Notes: generated from the sequence alone by a model not told the origin. DNA of 16,724 nt from JBMYXZ01 sp049608925 (GCA_049608925.1 JBMYXZ010000020.1:1-16724), one strand, 5' to 3'. Counted from the first letter of the stretch, positions 7,527 through 15,814 are shown. Translations and numbers: made by a program.

Positions 7527-7542
7527 ACGCACATAAGTGCGT
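7527..7542. promoter_or_regulatory. Dyad in the EEP upstream region (operator or weak hairpin)
   Basis: ACGCAC and GTGCGT form a perfect 6-bp inverted repeat around a four-base A+T spacer, in the otherwise A+T-rich gap between murG and the EEP gene. On the minus strand it is preceded by TTGTAC and followed by TTTATTATATTC, so it could be an operator between weak -35 and -10 elements. Alternatively it could be a short hairpin with a T-rich tail that ends murG transcription. The sequence cannot separate these. Confidence 0.45.
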
Positions 7543-7584
7543 ACAAACAATAAGAAACGGCGTCCTATATATCAAGTGTTTTAA

Positions 7585-8661
7585 TTAAATATTTAAAAAG
7601 TCTGAAATATATTTCCTGAGAAGTGAGCGAGAATTCTTCGCTGACTGCGGGTATGAGCCTTTTGCTTTCTCTATGATATGCGGGTTGTTCATTAAATTCT
7701 GCATTAATTCTGATACTGCCTCAGCAGTGAAGTCTTCTTGCCGGTATAGCCAACCGGCACCACTGTCAACGAAATACTTGGCATTGTAATACTGATGATC
7801 ATCAGTTGCATAAGGGTAGGGCACAAAGATAGCAGGCGTGCCGGTGACTGCAAGCTCGGCACAGGTCGACGCCCCCGCGCGGGCAATAACAACATCTGCT
7901 TCAAACATTTTTGTATATGGATCAGGGATGAAAGTATCCAGCTCGGCGGCAACATCAATTTTTTGATAGGCTTCCCGGGTGCTTTCCAGGTCATCGGCTC
8001 GGCATTGCTGCACTACTTTGATCTGTGACCGCATGGCTGGCGGCAGCATTGCCAGTGCTTTAGGCAATTGCTTGCTGAACACGTACGCGCCAAGACTACC
8101 GCCAATTATAAAAAGACGAAAATAATCATCCTGCGGCTTTTCATGGTTTTGATAAAATTCATCTCGTACTGGTAAGCCTGTGTAGACTGTATGGGTATCC
8201 GTTGGAATTGCTTGTGTATCTTCAAAAGACAGGGCCAAAAACGTCGCTTTTGGAGCAAAGAAGCGGTTGACCATACCGACATAGGCATTTTGTTCATGCA
8301 GCCCGTAAGGAATGCGCAGAACTTTTGCAGCCAACAGCACTGCTGTCGCGGGGTGGCCGCCAAACCCCACAATGATTTTAGGCTTTAACCGCCATAGCAA
8401 TTTGATCATTTGAAAAAAGGAAAGACCCAGCATTAGAACAGCTTGTATGCGATTCCAAAGATCTGTTGTCATCACAGCAGGTGTCTTAATATGATGAACG
8501 TTGAAGCTGGACTTGTTCGGTAGATGCTTGGCCCCGCGATGATCGGTTACTAAATGCAGGTTATCGTGTTGCGTGCTAAGGTCTTCTAATGTGGTAATCG
8601 CTGGGTACATGTGCCCGCCGGTCCCGCCTGCAGCAAAAACAATAGCCTGGTTTTCCATCAT
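7585..8661 (-). CDS. murG: UDP-GlcNAc--lipid I N-acetylglucosaminyltransferase
   Basis: MurG is the peripheral inner-membrane GT-B glycosyltransferase that adds GlcNAc to lipid I, making lipid II. The 358 residues show the N-terminal FAAGGTGGHMYPA (9-21, His17), VGFGGHPA (98-105), the HEQNA motif (122-126), the second glycine-rich loop FIIGGSLGAYVFS (184-196), and the C-terminal UDP-GlcNAc site VIARAGASTCAEL (258-270) plus IFVPYPYATDDHQYYNA (278-294). The start overlaps the ftsW stop as ATGA (8658-8661); a second ATG follows at once, so the start is uncertain by one codon. The gene is normally followed directly by murC, but here about 1.3 kb holding the EEP gene intervenes. Confidence 0.97.
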   Translation of the reverse strand: MMENQAIVFAAGGTGGHMYPAITTLEDLSTQHDNLHLVTDHRGAKHLPNKSSFNVHHIKTPAVMTTDLWNRIQAVLMLGLSFFQMIKLLWRLKPKIIVGFGGHPATAVLLAAKVLRIPYGLHEQNAYVGMVNRFFAPKATFLALSFEDTQAIPTDTHTVYTGLPVRDEFYQNHEKPQDDYFRLFIIGGSLGAYVFSKQLPKALAMLPPAMRSQIKVVQQCRADDLESTREAYQKIDVAAELDTFIPDPYTKMFEADVVIARAGASTCAELAVTGTPAIFVPYPYATDDHQYYNAKYFVDSGAGWLYRQEDFTAEAVSELMQNLMNNPHIIEKAKGSYPQSAKNSRSLLRKYISDFLNI

Positions 8662-9782
8662 TCAAACCGTCTTCTAGTAAGGCCTAGGATCATCCCCACT
8701 GTCACAGCCAGTGCCATCATTGACGATCCACCATAACTGATGAAAGGCAGAGTCATCCCTTTTGTTGGAATAATCCCTAACGTCGAGGCCATATTTATCA
8801 GGGCTTGCAGCGCAAAGCCAATGATCAGGCCCGAGCCAGCAATGACGATAAACAAGTCTTCTTCTTTGTACAGTTTCAGAATGCTGCGCAATACGACAAA
8901 CAAAAACAGCCCTAATATCAGCAGGCAGACAATGACGCCAAATTCTTCTCCGACCACTGCAAAGACAAAGTCTGCATGAGCGTCGGGCAGATACTTCTTC
9001 ACGGTGCCTTCGCCTGGGCCTTGTCCCATAAAACCGCCATTCATGAAGGCTTCCAGAGATTGCGTTATTTGATATCTATCCGAGAATCTATCGCCACCAC
9101 TGCCGCTCATGAATTGGTCAATACGGCGGGTGACGTGCGGCAAGAATAAATAGGCAAGCGCCAGGCCTCCAACACCCAAAATGATTACCAGAAAAACCCA
9201 ATATAAGGCCAGGCCGCTGATAAAGAACTGGCCAAACCAGATAGCGGTGATCAGCACAGTCATGCCCAAGTCAGGTTGCAACAGCAAGACTGAAACAACA
9301 GCAGCAAACAGGCCCATGGAAATCATGCGACCTGGGAAGTCAGGGTTTGTCTTATTTTCAGCCAGCATCCAAGCGACGACGACCGCGAAGGCAGGTTTGA
9401 TAAACTCGGAAGGTTGTATAGAAAAGCCGGCAAAGGATACCCATCTGCGTGCCCCCTTGATTTCCGAGCCCATAAACAATGTGGCAATTATCAGGCAAAA
9501 AGTGATTAAAAACAGCAAAACTGCAAACCGCCGTATCTGCCGCGGAGACATCATCGAAAATGTCAGCATAATCAAGATTGTTGGAACCAGGTACATCAAG
9601 TGCCTGAAGGCAAAGAAGAAGGTCGACAGATGCAAGTGGTGTGCAACGCTGGGACTGGCTGCAAAAGACATCAAAATGCCAATAAACATCAAGCCAGATA
9701 TGCCCGCCAGCATCCATTTATCAACAGTCCACCACCATTGCCCTAAAAGGCTGCGATCGGTACGCGAGAATGTCGATTGCAT
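8658..9782 (-). CDS. ftsW: Septal peptidoglycan polymerase FtsW (SEDS family)
   Basis: FtsW is the multi-pass SEDS glycosyltransferase that polymerises lipid II at the septum together with FtsI. The 374-residue product is strongly hydrophobic with about ten membrane spans. SEDS signatures seen are GARRWVSFAGFSIQPSEFIKP (110-130, conserved residues Arg, Gln, Pro, Ser, Glu), QPDLGMT (169-175), LPDAHADFVFAVVGEEFG (265-282, with the likely catalytic Asp271), and the final GIIPTKGMTLPFISYGGSSM (336-355). The AHADFVFAVVGEE form and the location among mur genes favour FtsW over RodA. A GGAGGT inside the murD tail sits six bases before the ATG; the gap from murD is two bases. Its partner gene ftsI is not in this window. 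Confidence 0.96.
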   Translation of the reverse strand: MQSTFSRTDRSLLGQWWWTVDKWMLAGISGLMFIGILMSFAASPSVAHHLHLSTFFFAFRHLMYLVPTILIMLTFSMMSPRQIRRFAVLLFLITFCLIIATLFMGSEIKGARRWVSFAGFSIQPSEFIKPAFAVVVAWMLAENKTNPDFPGRMISMGLFAAVVSVLLLQPDLGMTVLITAIWFGQFFISGLALYWVFLVIILGVGGLALAYLFLPHVTRRIDQFMSGSGGDRFSDRYQITQSLEAFMNGGFMGQGPGEGTVKKYLPDAHADFVFAVVGEEFGVIVCLLILGLFLFVVLRSILKLYKEEDLFIVIAGSGLIIGFALQALINMASTLGIIPTKGMTLPFISYGGSSMMALAVTVGMILGLTRRRFE

Positions 9783-9784
9783 GA

Positions 9785-11212
9785 TCAGACCTCCAATACC
9801 ATGCGGTGTTGTTTGGACTTGGCCGGCTTTACATGAAAGCCTGTCAAGTCATTGACCAGCCGGCGGAATGTATCGCCGCGATGTTCAAAGTTATCAAACT
9901 GATCAAAGCTTTCGCAACCCGGACTTAACATGATAACCGGATCCTGACCACCATAAGACAGCGCATCTTTTCGCGCCTCTGCTATGGCTGTTTCTAGATC
10001 TCCACATTGCGTAATCTTCACATGCTCCTCAAGAGATTTTGACAATTCTTCAGCGCTGGAGCCAATAGCATAAGCGTGCACAATATTTTCTGTAAAAGGA
10101 TACACTTCCTCCATTGATGGAACTTTAGACTTCCCACCAAAAATCCAAAAGATTTTCCTAAAGCCTTCTAACGCCCGAGCCGTCGATGCAGGATTGGTCG
10201 CTTTGCTGTCATTTATATATGTGACACCATCGATCTTACCAAGGTTTTCTTGGCGATGGGGTAAGCCTGCGAATGATTTGCAACCCTCTAAAATGACATG
10301 TTTACTGATTCCCAGTGCTTTGACACTGGCATAAGTTGCAGCCAGGTTCTGGCCATTGCGAAGGCTGGAAAATTCTCGGCAGGTTTGTGAATCAAAGACG
10401 ACTTCTGTCGTGCTGAAATAATCATCAATCAGCTGGCCATTGTGCATATAAATGCCACCTGGAACGATCTTGCCCTCTGAGATGGGTATTAATTGAGACG
10501 GCCGGCCGCGGCGCATGCCATCGTATATTTCTGCACAATATGGGTCATCAACACCAATGACTGAAATTTGCCCTGATGATTGCAACTGAAAGATAGATTT
10601 CTTGGCGGTCGTATAGCCATCCATGCCGCCATGTCTACCAAGGTGATCGGGCGATATATTTAACAAAACAGCGACATCTAGCGATATAGATCGCGTCAAT
10701 TCCAGCTGAAAAGAGGACATTTCAATAACGTAAATGCCTTCAGGGCCCAAAGGCTCTAATGACATGATGGCTTGGCCAATATTGCCGCCCATCTGAACAG
10801 CATGCCATGAAAGTGATGCAATATGATTAATTGCAGCCGTCGTGGTGGATTTACCGTTTGTGCCGGTAATGCCAACGTTTTTGGCAGGCAAGTTTTCACG
10901 CCCGAACACATCAATATCACAGATAATTGGTATACCGGCTGAGCGCGCGATATTCACGTATGGATGTGGTTCTGGAAAAGTATGCGGTATGCCGGGGCTT
11001 AAGACCAATGCTGCAAACATCTTCCAGTCAACACGAGAAATATCAGTAATGATGGCGCCTCTAGCACGGGCTTTTTCGCGCTGGTCATAGTTGTCATCCC
11101 AAGCGTACGCCCGGGCGCCAGCTGCTAGGAAAGAATCGATACAGGCCAAGCCAGATTTTCCAAGGCCTAAGACAACAACATTTTTACCGGAAAAGCTATG
11201 GGCGGGGATCAT
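9785..11212 (-). CDS. murD: UDP-N-acetylmuramoyl-L-alanine--D-glutamate ligase
   Basis: MurD adds D-glutamate to UDP-MurNAc-L-Ala in the cytoplasm. In the 475 residues: the Rossmann loop VVVLGLGKSGLA (12-23), LSPGIP (71-76), the ATP loop GITGTNGKSTTT (114-125), VIEMSSFQLE (162-171), NISPDHLGRHG (185-195) with TTAKKSIF (201-208) holding the likely carbamylated Lys, NDSKATNP (334-341), IFGGKSK (357-363) and the MurD-typical LSPGCESFDQFDNFEHRGDTF region (429-449). The length suits the alphaproteobacterial form. GAGG inside the mraY end precedes the ATG; the gap from mraY is seven bases and ftsW starts two bases after the stop, so it is co-transcribed. Confidence 0.97.
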   Translation of the reverse strand: MIPAHSFSGKNVVVLGLGKSGLACIDSFLAAGARAYAWDDNYDQREKARARGAIITDISRVDWKMFAALVLSPGIPHTFPEPHPYVNIARSAGIPIICDIDVFGRENLPAKNVGITGTNGKSTTTAAINHIASLSWHAVQMGGNIGQAIMSLEPLGPEGIYVIEMSSFQLELTRSISLDVAVLLNISPDHLGRHGGMDGYTTAKKSIFQLQSSGQISVIGVDDPYCAEIYDGMRRGRPSQLIPISEGKIVPGGIYMHNGQLIDDYFSTTEVVFDSQTCREFSSLRNGQNLAATYASVKALGISKHVILEGCKSFAGLPHRQENLGKIDGVTYINDSKATNPASTARALEGFRKIFWIFGGKSKVPSMEEVYPFTENIVHAYAIGSSAEELSKSLEEHVKITQCGDLETAIAEARKDALSYGGQDPVIMLSPGCESFDQFDNFEHRGDTFRRLVNDLTGFHVKPAKSKQHRMVLEV

Positions 11213-11219
11213 GAGTGTT

Positions 11220-12308
11220 TTACCTCAGCTTTAAGGTCGATAGACCGATTAATGCCAAAATCATCGCGATAATCCAAAATCGTATCACAATAGTTGGCTC
11301 AGCCCATCCTTTTTTCTCGAAATGATGATGGATCGGGGCCATTAAGAAAATGCGCTTGCCAGTCATCTTAAAGTATCCAACTTGCATCATCACGGATACG
11401 GCTTCGATGACAAAAAGCCCGCCGATAATGCTAAGCACAATTTCGTGTTTCGTAATAACACTGACGGTACCTAATAAGCCACCTACAGCTAGCGATCCTG
11501 TGTCGCCCATAAAGACTTTGGCAGGGGGGGCGTTATACCATAAAAAGCCCAGGCAGCCTCCAATCAACGCGCCACATACGACGGCAAGTTCTCCCGTGCC
11601 GGCTATGTAATGTAGCTGCAAATAATTAGCAAAAACTTGGTTGCCAACCAGATAGGCTATCAATCCAAAGCAAGCTGCTGCTATCATCACAGGCACTGTC
11701 ACCAGACCATCGAGGCCGTCTGTTAAATTAACCGCATTTGAAGATCCGATGATGACCAAAATTGCCCAGGGCATAAAGAATATGCCCAGATCAACCAGCC
11801 AGGACTTTACCAATGGAATCGCCAGGCCAGAGCTGATCTCTGGGCTAGAAAGTTGCATGGTAAAATAAGTTGCAACTATTGCAATGGTCGTTTGCAAGAT
11901 CAGTTTAAAGCGCCCAGATAGCCCGTCAGACGAGCGCTTGGTCAGTTTCAAGTAATCGTCAACCGCGCCAATGCCTCCAAATCCCATGGTGACCAGTAGG
12001 ATAATCCATACGTAGGCATTGCTTAGGTCTGCCCATAATAAAGTGCTGATTCCCAAGGCAAAGAGAATCATTGCACCGCCCATCGTAGGCGTCCCTTTTT
12101 TGGTCAGCAAGTGACTTTCAGGGCCATCTTCGCGAATAGGTTGACCTTCCTTTTGCTTATACTTTAACCAGGCAATAAATCGCGGCCCCAAGATGAAGCT
12201 TATAACCAGCGATGTCAGAATAGCCCCGCCACTGCGGAATGTAATGTAACGGAAAACGTTAAAGATTGTTATGTCTTGCGAAAGAGGGTAAAGCAGCCAA
12301 TAAAGCAC
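11220..12308 (-). CDS. mraY: Phospho-N-acetylmuramoyl-pentapeptide transferase
   Basis: MraY is the integral membrane enzyme that transfers phospho-MurNAc-pentapeptide to undecaprenyl phosphate, giving lipid I. The 362-residue, roughly ten-span protein has GTPTMGG (72-78), the catalytic Asp pair in GAVDDYLK (114-121, Asp117/Asp118), NLTDGLDGL (194-202), VFMGDTGSLAVGG (265-277) and the MraY-specific PIHHHFEKKGW (325-335). The start is a GTG at 12308 with GGAGA eight bases upstream; no in-frame ATG fits the family N-terminus better. It lies 12 bases after murF and 7 bases before murD. Confidence 0.97.
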   Translation of the reverse strand: MLYWLLYPLSQDITIFNVFRYITFRSGGAILTSLVISFILGPRFIAWLKYKQKEGQPIREDGPESHLLTKKGTPTMGGAMILFALGISTLLWADLSNAYVWIILLVTMGFGGIGAVDDYLKLTKRSSDGLSGRFKLILQTTIAIVATYFTMQLSSPEISSGLAIPLVKSWLVDLGIFFMPWAILVIIGSSNAVNLTDGLDGLVTVPVMIAAACFGLIAYLVGNQVFANYLQLHYIAGTGELAVVCGALIGGCLGFLWYNAPPAKVFMGDTGSLAVGGLLGTVSVITKHEIVLSIIGGLFVIEAVSVMMQVGYFKMTGKRIFLMAPIHHHFEKKGWAEPTIVIRFWIIAMILALIGLSTLKLR

Positions 12309-12320
12309 GAAATGTTCTCC

Positions 12321-13748
12321 CTAAGCTGACACAGCTTGAATGGGCTCACCCGCATCAAGAAGAGCTTTGACAATTGCATACATGCGCCCATGATGATGAT
12401 ATTGCCCTCTGGATCCCTTTGACATCACCGTGTCGCCTGCTTTTACATAGTCACATACGGTAGCGGCCAAAGCGTCAACGTCATCGTTATGCTTGCCACG
12501 CATATTTTCAGGTAGCTTATTGAACAAATGCAGCATTAGACTGCCCGATGTAAAGACCGTGTCGATGTTGTATTTTATCAAATCCTCTACCAAGGATTCA
12601 TGAGCCTCAATGGCATCGTCGCCCAGTTCTCCCATGTCACCTATCACTGCAATACGCCGCTCAGCAGGAGTTGATCCCAGCACTTGCAAGGCCGATCGCA
12701 TAGATAGCGGGCCAGCGTTATAGCTGTCATCGATAACCTTTATCGAGCCTTGTCCCCATTTAAGGATATGTTGTTCCCCACGCCCTGCCGGCAGTTTAAA
12801 CTTTGCGAGCTTTTCCGCTGCAGCTTTTACATCTGCGCGCAGAGCATGCACGACACCAAGAATACCAGCACTGTTTATGGCCCAATGCTGACCAAGGGAG
12901 GGAACGGTGTATGTCAGGCGGTCGCCTGCAATGCTTACGGTGACTTCTAACGAATCAACACGAGCATCAGCCGATATAATTCTGACATCACAATCAGCAT
13001 CATGCCCATAGGTGATGATGGATCCTGCACCAGCGTTTGTTGCGGCACGCGCTAGTTGATCGTATGCGCGGTTGTCCTGATTCAACACAGCAATACCGTC
13101 ACCGTCCATACCATCAAAGATCTCGGCTTTTGCCTTGATAATGTTTTCGTATGATCCCAGCTTGCCGTAATGCATTTTCTCGACATTGGTCACCAGAGCA
13201 ACATTTGGGCGCACCATCATAGAGTGATCATGGATTTCTCCAAGATTATTCATGCCCATTTCGATAACGTTATAATCACTGCCTGCCGGCATGTTAGACA
13301 GTGTGATTGGGACGCCCCAATGGTTGTTAAAGCTTCTGGGGGATGCATATACGCTTCCTTGTTCACCCAAGACAAAGGCCAGCGCATCTTTTGTGCTGGT
13401 TTTGCCAAAGCTGCCGGTAATGCCCACAACATCTCCTGTTGCACGGTCACGCGCAGCGTATGCTATCTTACGTAATGCTTCCAAGCTATCGTCAACTTTC
13501 AGGATTGGCGCATCAGCTGGGCTGTTGGGGATGTCTTGATCAACAATCGCTGCTGCAGCCCCTTTTTGCAGGGCATCGAGAACATACGCATGCCCATCAC
13601 TTTGAGGACCCTTCAGCGCAACGAACAAATCACCGGGAGCTGTCTTGCGACTGTCGGTAGACACACTATTTGCTTTCCACTGATGGTCCGAAGAGGCGCC
13701 AATAATCCGACTGATATCTTGTGAGGTCCAAAGTGCTTGCTGGGTCAT
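12321..13748 (-). CDS. murF: UDP-N-acetylmuramoyl-tripeptide--D-alanyl-D-alanine ligase
   Basis: MurF adds D-Ala-D-Ala (the Ddl product) to UDP-MurNAc-tripeptide. The 475 residues show STDSRKTAPGDLFVALKG (30-47), the P-loop GITGSFGKTSTKD (109-121), RSFNNHWGVPITL (138-150), IEMGMNNLGEI (162-172), the carbamyl-Lys region KAKAEIF (205-211), IDDSYNAGPLSM (339-350), IGDMGELG and KGSRGQ near the C-terminus. The order and NNHWGVP identify MurF rather than MurE. It is the first gene of this minus-strand run. AGGA lies ten bases before the ATG, and the upstream gap is shared with a divergent GyrI-like gene, so the operon promoter should be there. The genes that normally precede it (murE, ftsI, ftsL, rsmH, mraZ) are missing. 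Confidence 0.97.
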   Translation of the reverse strand: MTQQALWTSQDISRIIGASSDHQWKANSVSTDSRKTAPGDLFVALKGPQSDGHAYVLDALQKGAAAAIVDQDIPNSPADAPILKVDDSLEALRKIAYAARDRATGDVVGITGSFGKTSTKDALAFVLGEQGSVYASPRSFNNHWGVPITLSNMPAGSDYNVIEMGMNNLGEIHDHSMMVRPNVALVTNVEKMHYGKLGSYENIIKAKAEIFDGMDGDGIAVLNQDNRAYDQLARAATNAGAGSIITYGHDADCDVRIISADARVDSLEVTVSIAGDRLTYTVPSLGQHWAINSAGILGVVHALRADVKAAAEKLAKFKLPAGRGEQHILKWGQGSIKVIDDSYNAGPLSMRSALQVLGSTPAERRIAVIGDMGELGDDAIEAHESLVEDLIKYNIDTVFTSGSLMLHLFNKLPENMRGKHNDDVDALAATVCDYVKAGDTVMSKGSRGQYHHHGRMYAIVKALLDAGEPIQAVSA

Positions 13749-13804
13749 ACCGGTTTAATCCTAGAATATTTCATTACTGTAAAATAAGCACATTACGGGC
13801 AATT

Positions 13805-13827
13805 CAGCAATTGTAAAATCCTTGCTG
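13805..13827. promoter_or_regulatory. Inverted repeat in the murF / GyrI-like divergent gap
   Basis: CAGCAA (13805-13810) and TTGCTG (13822-13827) are perfect 6-base inverted arms around 11 bases in the 124-bp divergent interval. A weak plus-strand -35/-10 pair (TTGTAA 13811-13816, CAAAAT 13834-13839) overlaps it, so it could be an operator for one or both genes. Six-base arms can occur by chance. Confidence 0.3.
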
Positions 13828-13857
13828 TGTCCTCAAAATTACGGCAAAATACAGTGT

Positions 13858-13863
13858 AAGGAG
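13858..13863 (+). promoter_or_regulatory. Shine-Dalgarno deciding the GyrI-like start
   Basis: AAGGAG lies nine bases before the ATG at 13873. It favours this ATG over an upstream in-frame TTG at 13822, whose extra 17 residues do not resemble the family. Confidence 0.75.
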
Positions 13864-13872
13864 AATATTGAT

Positions 13873-14358
13873 ATGCAAACTAAAATTATTGAACTACCAG
13901 AGCGTACTTACGTTGGCAGGCAAGTAACCACCAATTACGATAACGAATTAAGCACGGCGACTGCTAGAATTGCGCCAGCATGGAATGAGTTCATGGGCGA
14001 GCAAATGTTGTTTGATATCTCAGGCAGATCAAATGAAGCATGCGTCCACGGTCTCTATAGTGATTATACGATGGGTCATTTGGGGCAATACTCTCTGACA
14101 ATCGGAACATTCGTTAACGACGACAGTGCTGTGGATAGTAAATTTACACTGCGCAAGGTTCCGGCACAGAAATATATGGTCTTCACCACTGATCAAGGGC
14201 CAATGCCTGATGTTGTTATTGATACCTGGCGTCACATTTGGCAATTCTTTTCAAATAACAAAGAATACGAGCGCAACTTTGAAGCTGACTTTGAAGAATA
14301 CGATATGACCAAAGATCGCCAAAACTCGACAATGGATATCTATATCGGGATTAAGTAA
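13873..14358 (+). CDS. Stand-alone GyrI/Cass2-like effector-binding domain protein
   Basis: The 161-residue protein matches the GyrI-like (AraC effector-binding, Cass2/YdeE type) fold: N-terminal IIELPERTYVG (5-15), an amphipathic segment with IAPAWNEFMG (33-42), VHGLYSDY and GQYSLTIGTFV (58-81), KFTLRKVPAQKYMVF (90-104), then VIDTWRHIWQFF (115-126) and the acidic FEADFEEYD (136-144) typical of the family. No DNA-binding domain, signal peptide or membrane span is present. Relatives bind small, often cationic or amphipathic molecules and act alone as sequestering or sensing proteins; the ligand here is unknown. It has its own Shine-Dalgarno and terminator and is divergent from murF, so a link to cell-wall stress is possible but not shown. 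Confidence 0.85.
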   Translation: MQTKIIELPERTYVGRQVTTNYDNELSTATARIAPAWNEFMGEQMLFDISGRSNEACVHGLYSDYTMGHLGQYSLTIGTFVNDDSAVDSKFTLRKVPAQKYMVFTTDQGPMPDVVIDTWRHIWQFFSNNKEYERNFEADFEEYDMTKDRQNSTMDIYIGIK

Positions 14359-14382
14359 TTAGGTATTGGTTGATGAATTTAT

Positions 14383-14415
14383 CGCCCGACACGTAACGTG
14401 CCGGGCGTTTTTTTT
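14383..14415 (+). terminator. Rho-independent terminator after the GyrI-like gene
   Basis: CGCCCGACACG (14383-14393) pairs with CGTGCCGGGCG (14397-14407) with one internal A-C mismatch and a three-base loop, followed by eight T (14408-14415). It sits 24 bases after the stop codon. Read on the minus strand the stem is complete (G-U in place of the mismatch) but has no T run, so any effect on the convergent M23 gene would be weak. Confidence 0.9.
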
Positions 14416-14425
14416 ACGGTATACC

Positions 14426-15736
14426 TTACGACCGGGCTAGTTTTATCCTGCTGTCTTTCTTCTTCAGGGAAGCATACTGACGGTTGGTGTTGGTGATTGC
14501 AAGCTGGAATTCCTTCAGCTTCTTGCCCTTCAATTTGGTAGAAGAAATCATCTTCACAGACAAAGGATTAATCTGCTTGGAAAAACGATGCACTTCGTAA
14601 TGTAAGTGCGGGCCAGTTGCACGACCGGTGCTGCCCACATAGCCAATCACCTGGCCCTGCTTGACTTTTGAGCCCTTGCGTAAGCCCTTGGCATAGCGGC
14701 TTAAGTGAGCATAGGCGGTTTTATATTCTGAATTGTGGCGAATGCGGATATAGTTTCCGAAGCTGCTGAAGCGGCCAATGCGCTCGATGGTGCCGTCGCC
14801 AGAAGCCTTGATCGGTGTACCAGTGCGCGCGGCAAAATCGACGCCGCGGTGCATTTTCGAGTATCCCAGAACAGGGTGCTTCTTACGCATACCAAAGCGA
14901 CCAGATAAGCGTGCACCGTCAACAGGTGTTCTTAGCAGTCCCTTCTTCACACTTTCACCTTTGGCATTATAGTATCCCACGTCACCATTTTTCGGGGCAA
15001 AACGGAATACCTCCAGAGGTTTTCCTGCAAGCTTCATCATGCCGTATAGCAGGTGGCCTGGGCGCTCGCGCCCGGACTGTGGATCGCGCAGAATTGTATA
15101 CATCAGACCAAAAGAGTCGCCCTTTTTAATGCTGCGTTGAAAGTCAACGTCATAGCTGAAAACACTGATAAGGTCTTGAATAATAGCGCCAGGAACGCCT
15201 TTGCGATAGGCAACTTCATATAAGCTGCCATCAATGGGGGCTTCCATCCATCTTGTGACTGCATCCAGTTTAACCAGGCGTTCGGATGCTTGAAAGTCAT
15301 CATTTTCATCGCGTATGACCATGACTTCCTTGTCTAGGGAAGGGCGAATGCGAAGTTCATCAAACACACGAAAGCGTCCTTCATCATCACGTGACATTAC
15401 CAGGTCAAGTTCGTGTCCAGGACGCAGTTGCCGTGGCTTGTAGACTTTTCGTAAAGACTTGACGAGGTTGTGAACTTGCTTTGCTGATAGGCCTTGCAGG
15501 GCTAGAATCTTGCCAAAGGTGTCCCCAGGTCCCACAACAATATGCGTTGTTTGTTGGGTTTCTTCTTGGCTTTTGGTGATCAGAATTTCTGGCAGGTTGA
15601 CCACGGACATATCCGAGCCAACGTCACTGGAGCCAAAATCAAGATCTAGGCTGGGCAGGTAGTCATACAGAGCAATTAAAACCGCAAATGAAATGCATAT
15701 ACCACTAGCAATGAAACGTCCGTATTTTTCGCCCAT
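14426..15736 (-). CDS. Membrane-anchored M23 family peptidoglycan endopeptidase
   Basis: The 436-residue protein has one N-terminal membrane span (about 8-26, FIASGICISFAVLIALY) and a periplasmic part. Residues 63-115 resemble the LysM/OapA-like domain of MepM-type enzymes (HIVVGPGDTFGKILALQGL). The C-terminal LytM/M23 domain (about 278-392) has the full zinc site: GRFGMRKKHPVLGYSKMHRGVDF with His296 and Asp300, AYAHL (His344) and GPHLHYEV (His377, His379). It should therefore be an active metallo-endopeptidase that cuts peptide cross-links during growth or division. A basic tail (400-436) follows. CAGGA lies three bases before the ATG; the upstream gap is divergent with chpT. The gene is not part of the canonical dcw order, but its product acts on the same polymer. 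Confidence 0.93.
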   Translation of the reverse strand: MGEKYGRFIASGICISFAVLIALYDYLPSLDLDFGSSDVGSDMSVVNLPEILITKSQEETQQTTHIVVGPGDTFGKILALQGLSAKQVHNLVKSLRKVYKPRQLRPGHELDLVMSRDDEGRFRVFDELRIRPSLDKEVMVIRDENDDFQASERLVKLDAVTRWMEAPIDGSLYEVAYRKGVPGAIIQDLISVFSYDVDFQRSIKKGDSFGLMYTILRDPQSGRERPGHLLYGMMKLAGKPLEVFRFAPKNGDVGYYNAKGESVKKGLLRTPVDGARLSGRFGMRKKHPVLGYSKMHRGVDFAARTGTPIKASGDGTIERIGRFSSFGNYIRIRHNSEYKTAYAHLSRYAKGLRKGSKVKQGQVIGYVGSTGRATGPHLHYEVHRFSKQINPLSVKMISSTKLKGKKLKEFQLAITNTNRQYASLKKKDSRIKLARS

Positions 15737-15790
15737 GTATCCTGAGTTTCCTATCGTTGCAGATTAATCACACCTAAGCAATATTGCGTA

Positions 15791-15802
15791 TCACGAGCGT
15801 GA
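15791..15802. promoter_or_regulatory. Palindrome in the M23 / chpT divergent gap
   Basis: TCACGAGCGTGA is an inverted repeat with perfect 5-base arms and a two-base centre. It lies between the divergent M23 and chpT genes. On the minus strand it falls inside a weak promoter-like pair (TTGCAG, then AATATT 17 bases on). It could be a regulator site; the regulator is unknown. Confidence 0.35.
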
Positions 15803-15814
15803 CTGCAAGAGGCA

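Noticed and set aside
7498..7575. Longer EEP start at a TTG (7575)
   Set aside because: There is no ribosome site. The downstream ATG has AGGAGG at five bases and begins a normal signal peptide.
9181..9855. Plus-strand open frame of 224 codons opposite ftsW
   Set aside because: It lies wholly antisense to a clearly real ftsW/murD region, has no family motif, and its composition mirrors the complement of a membrane protein gene.
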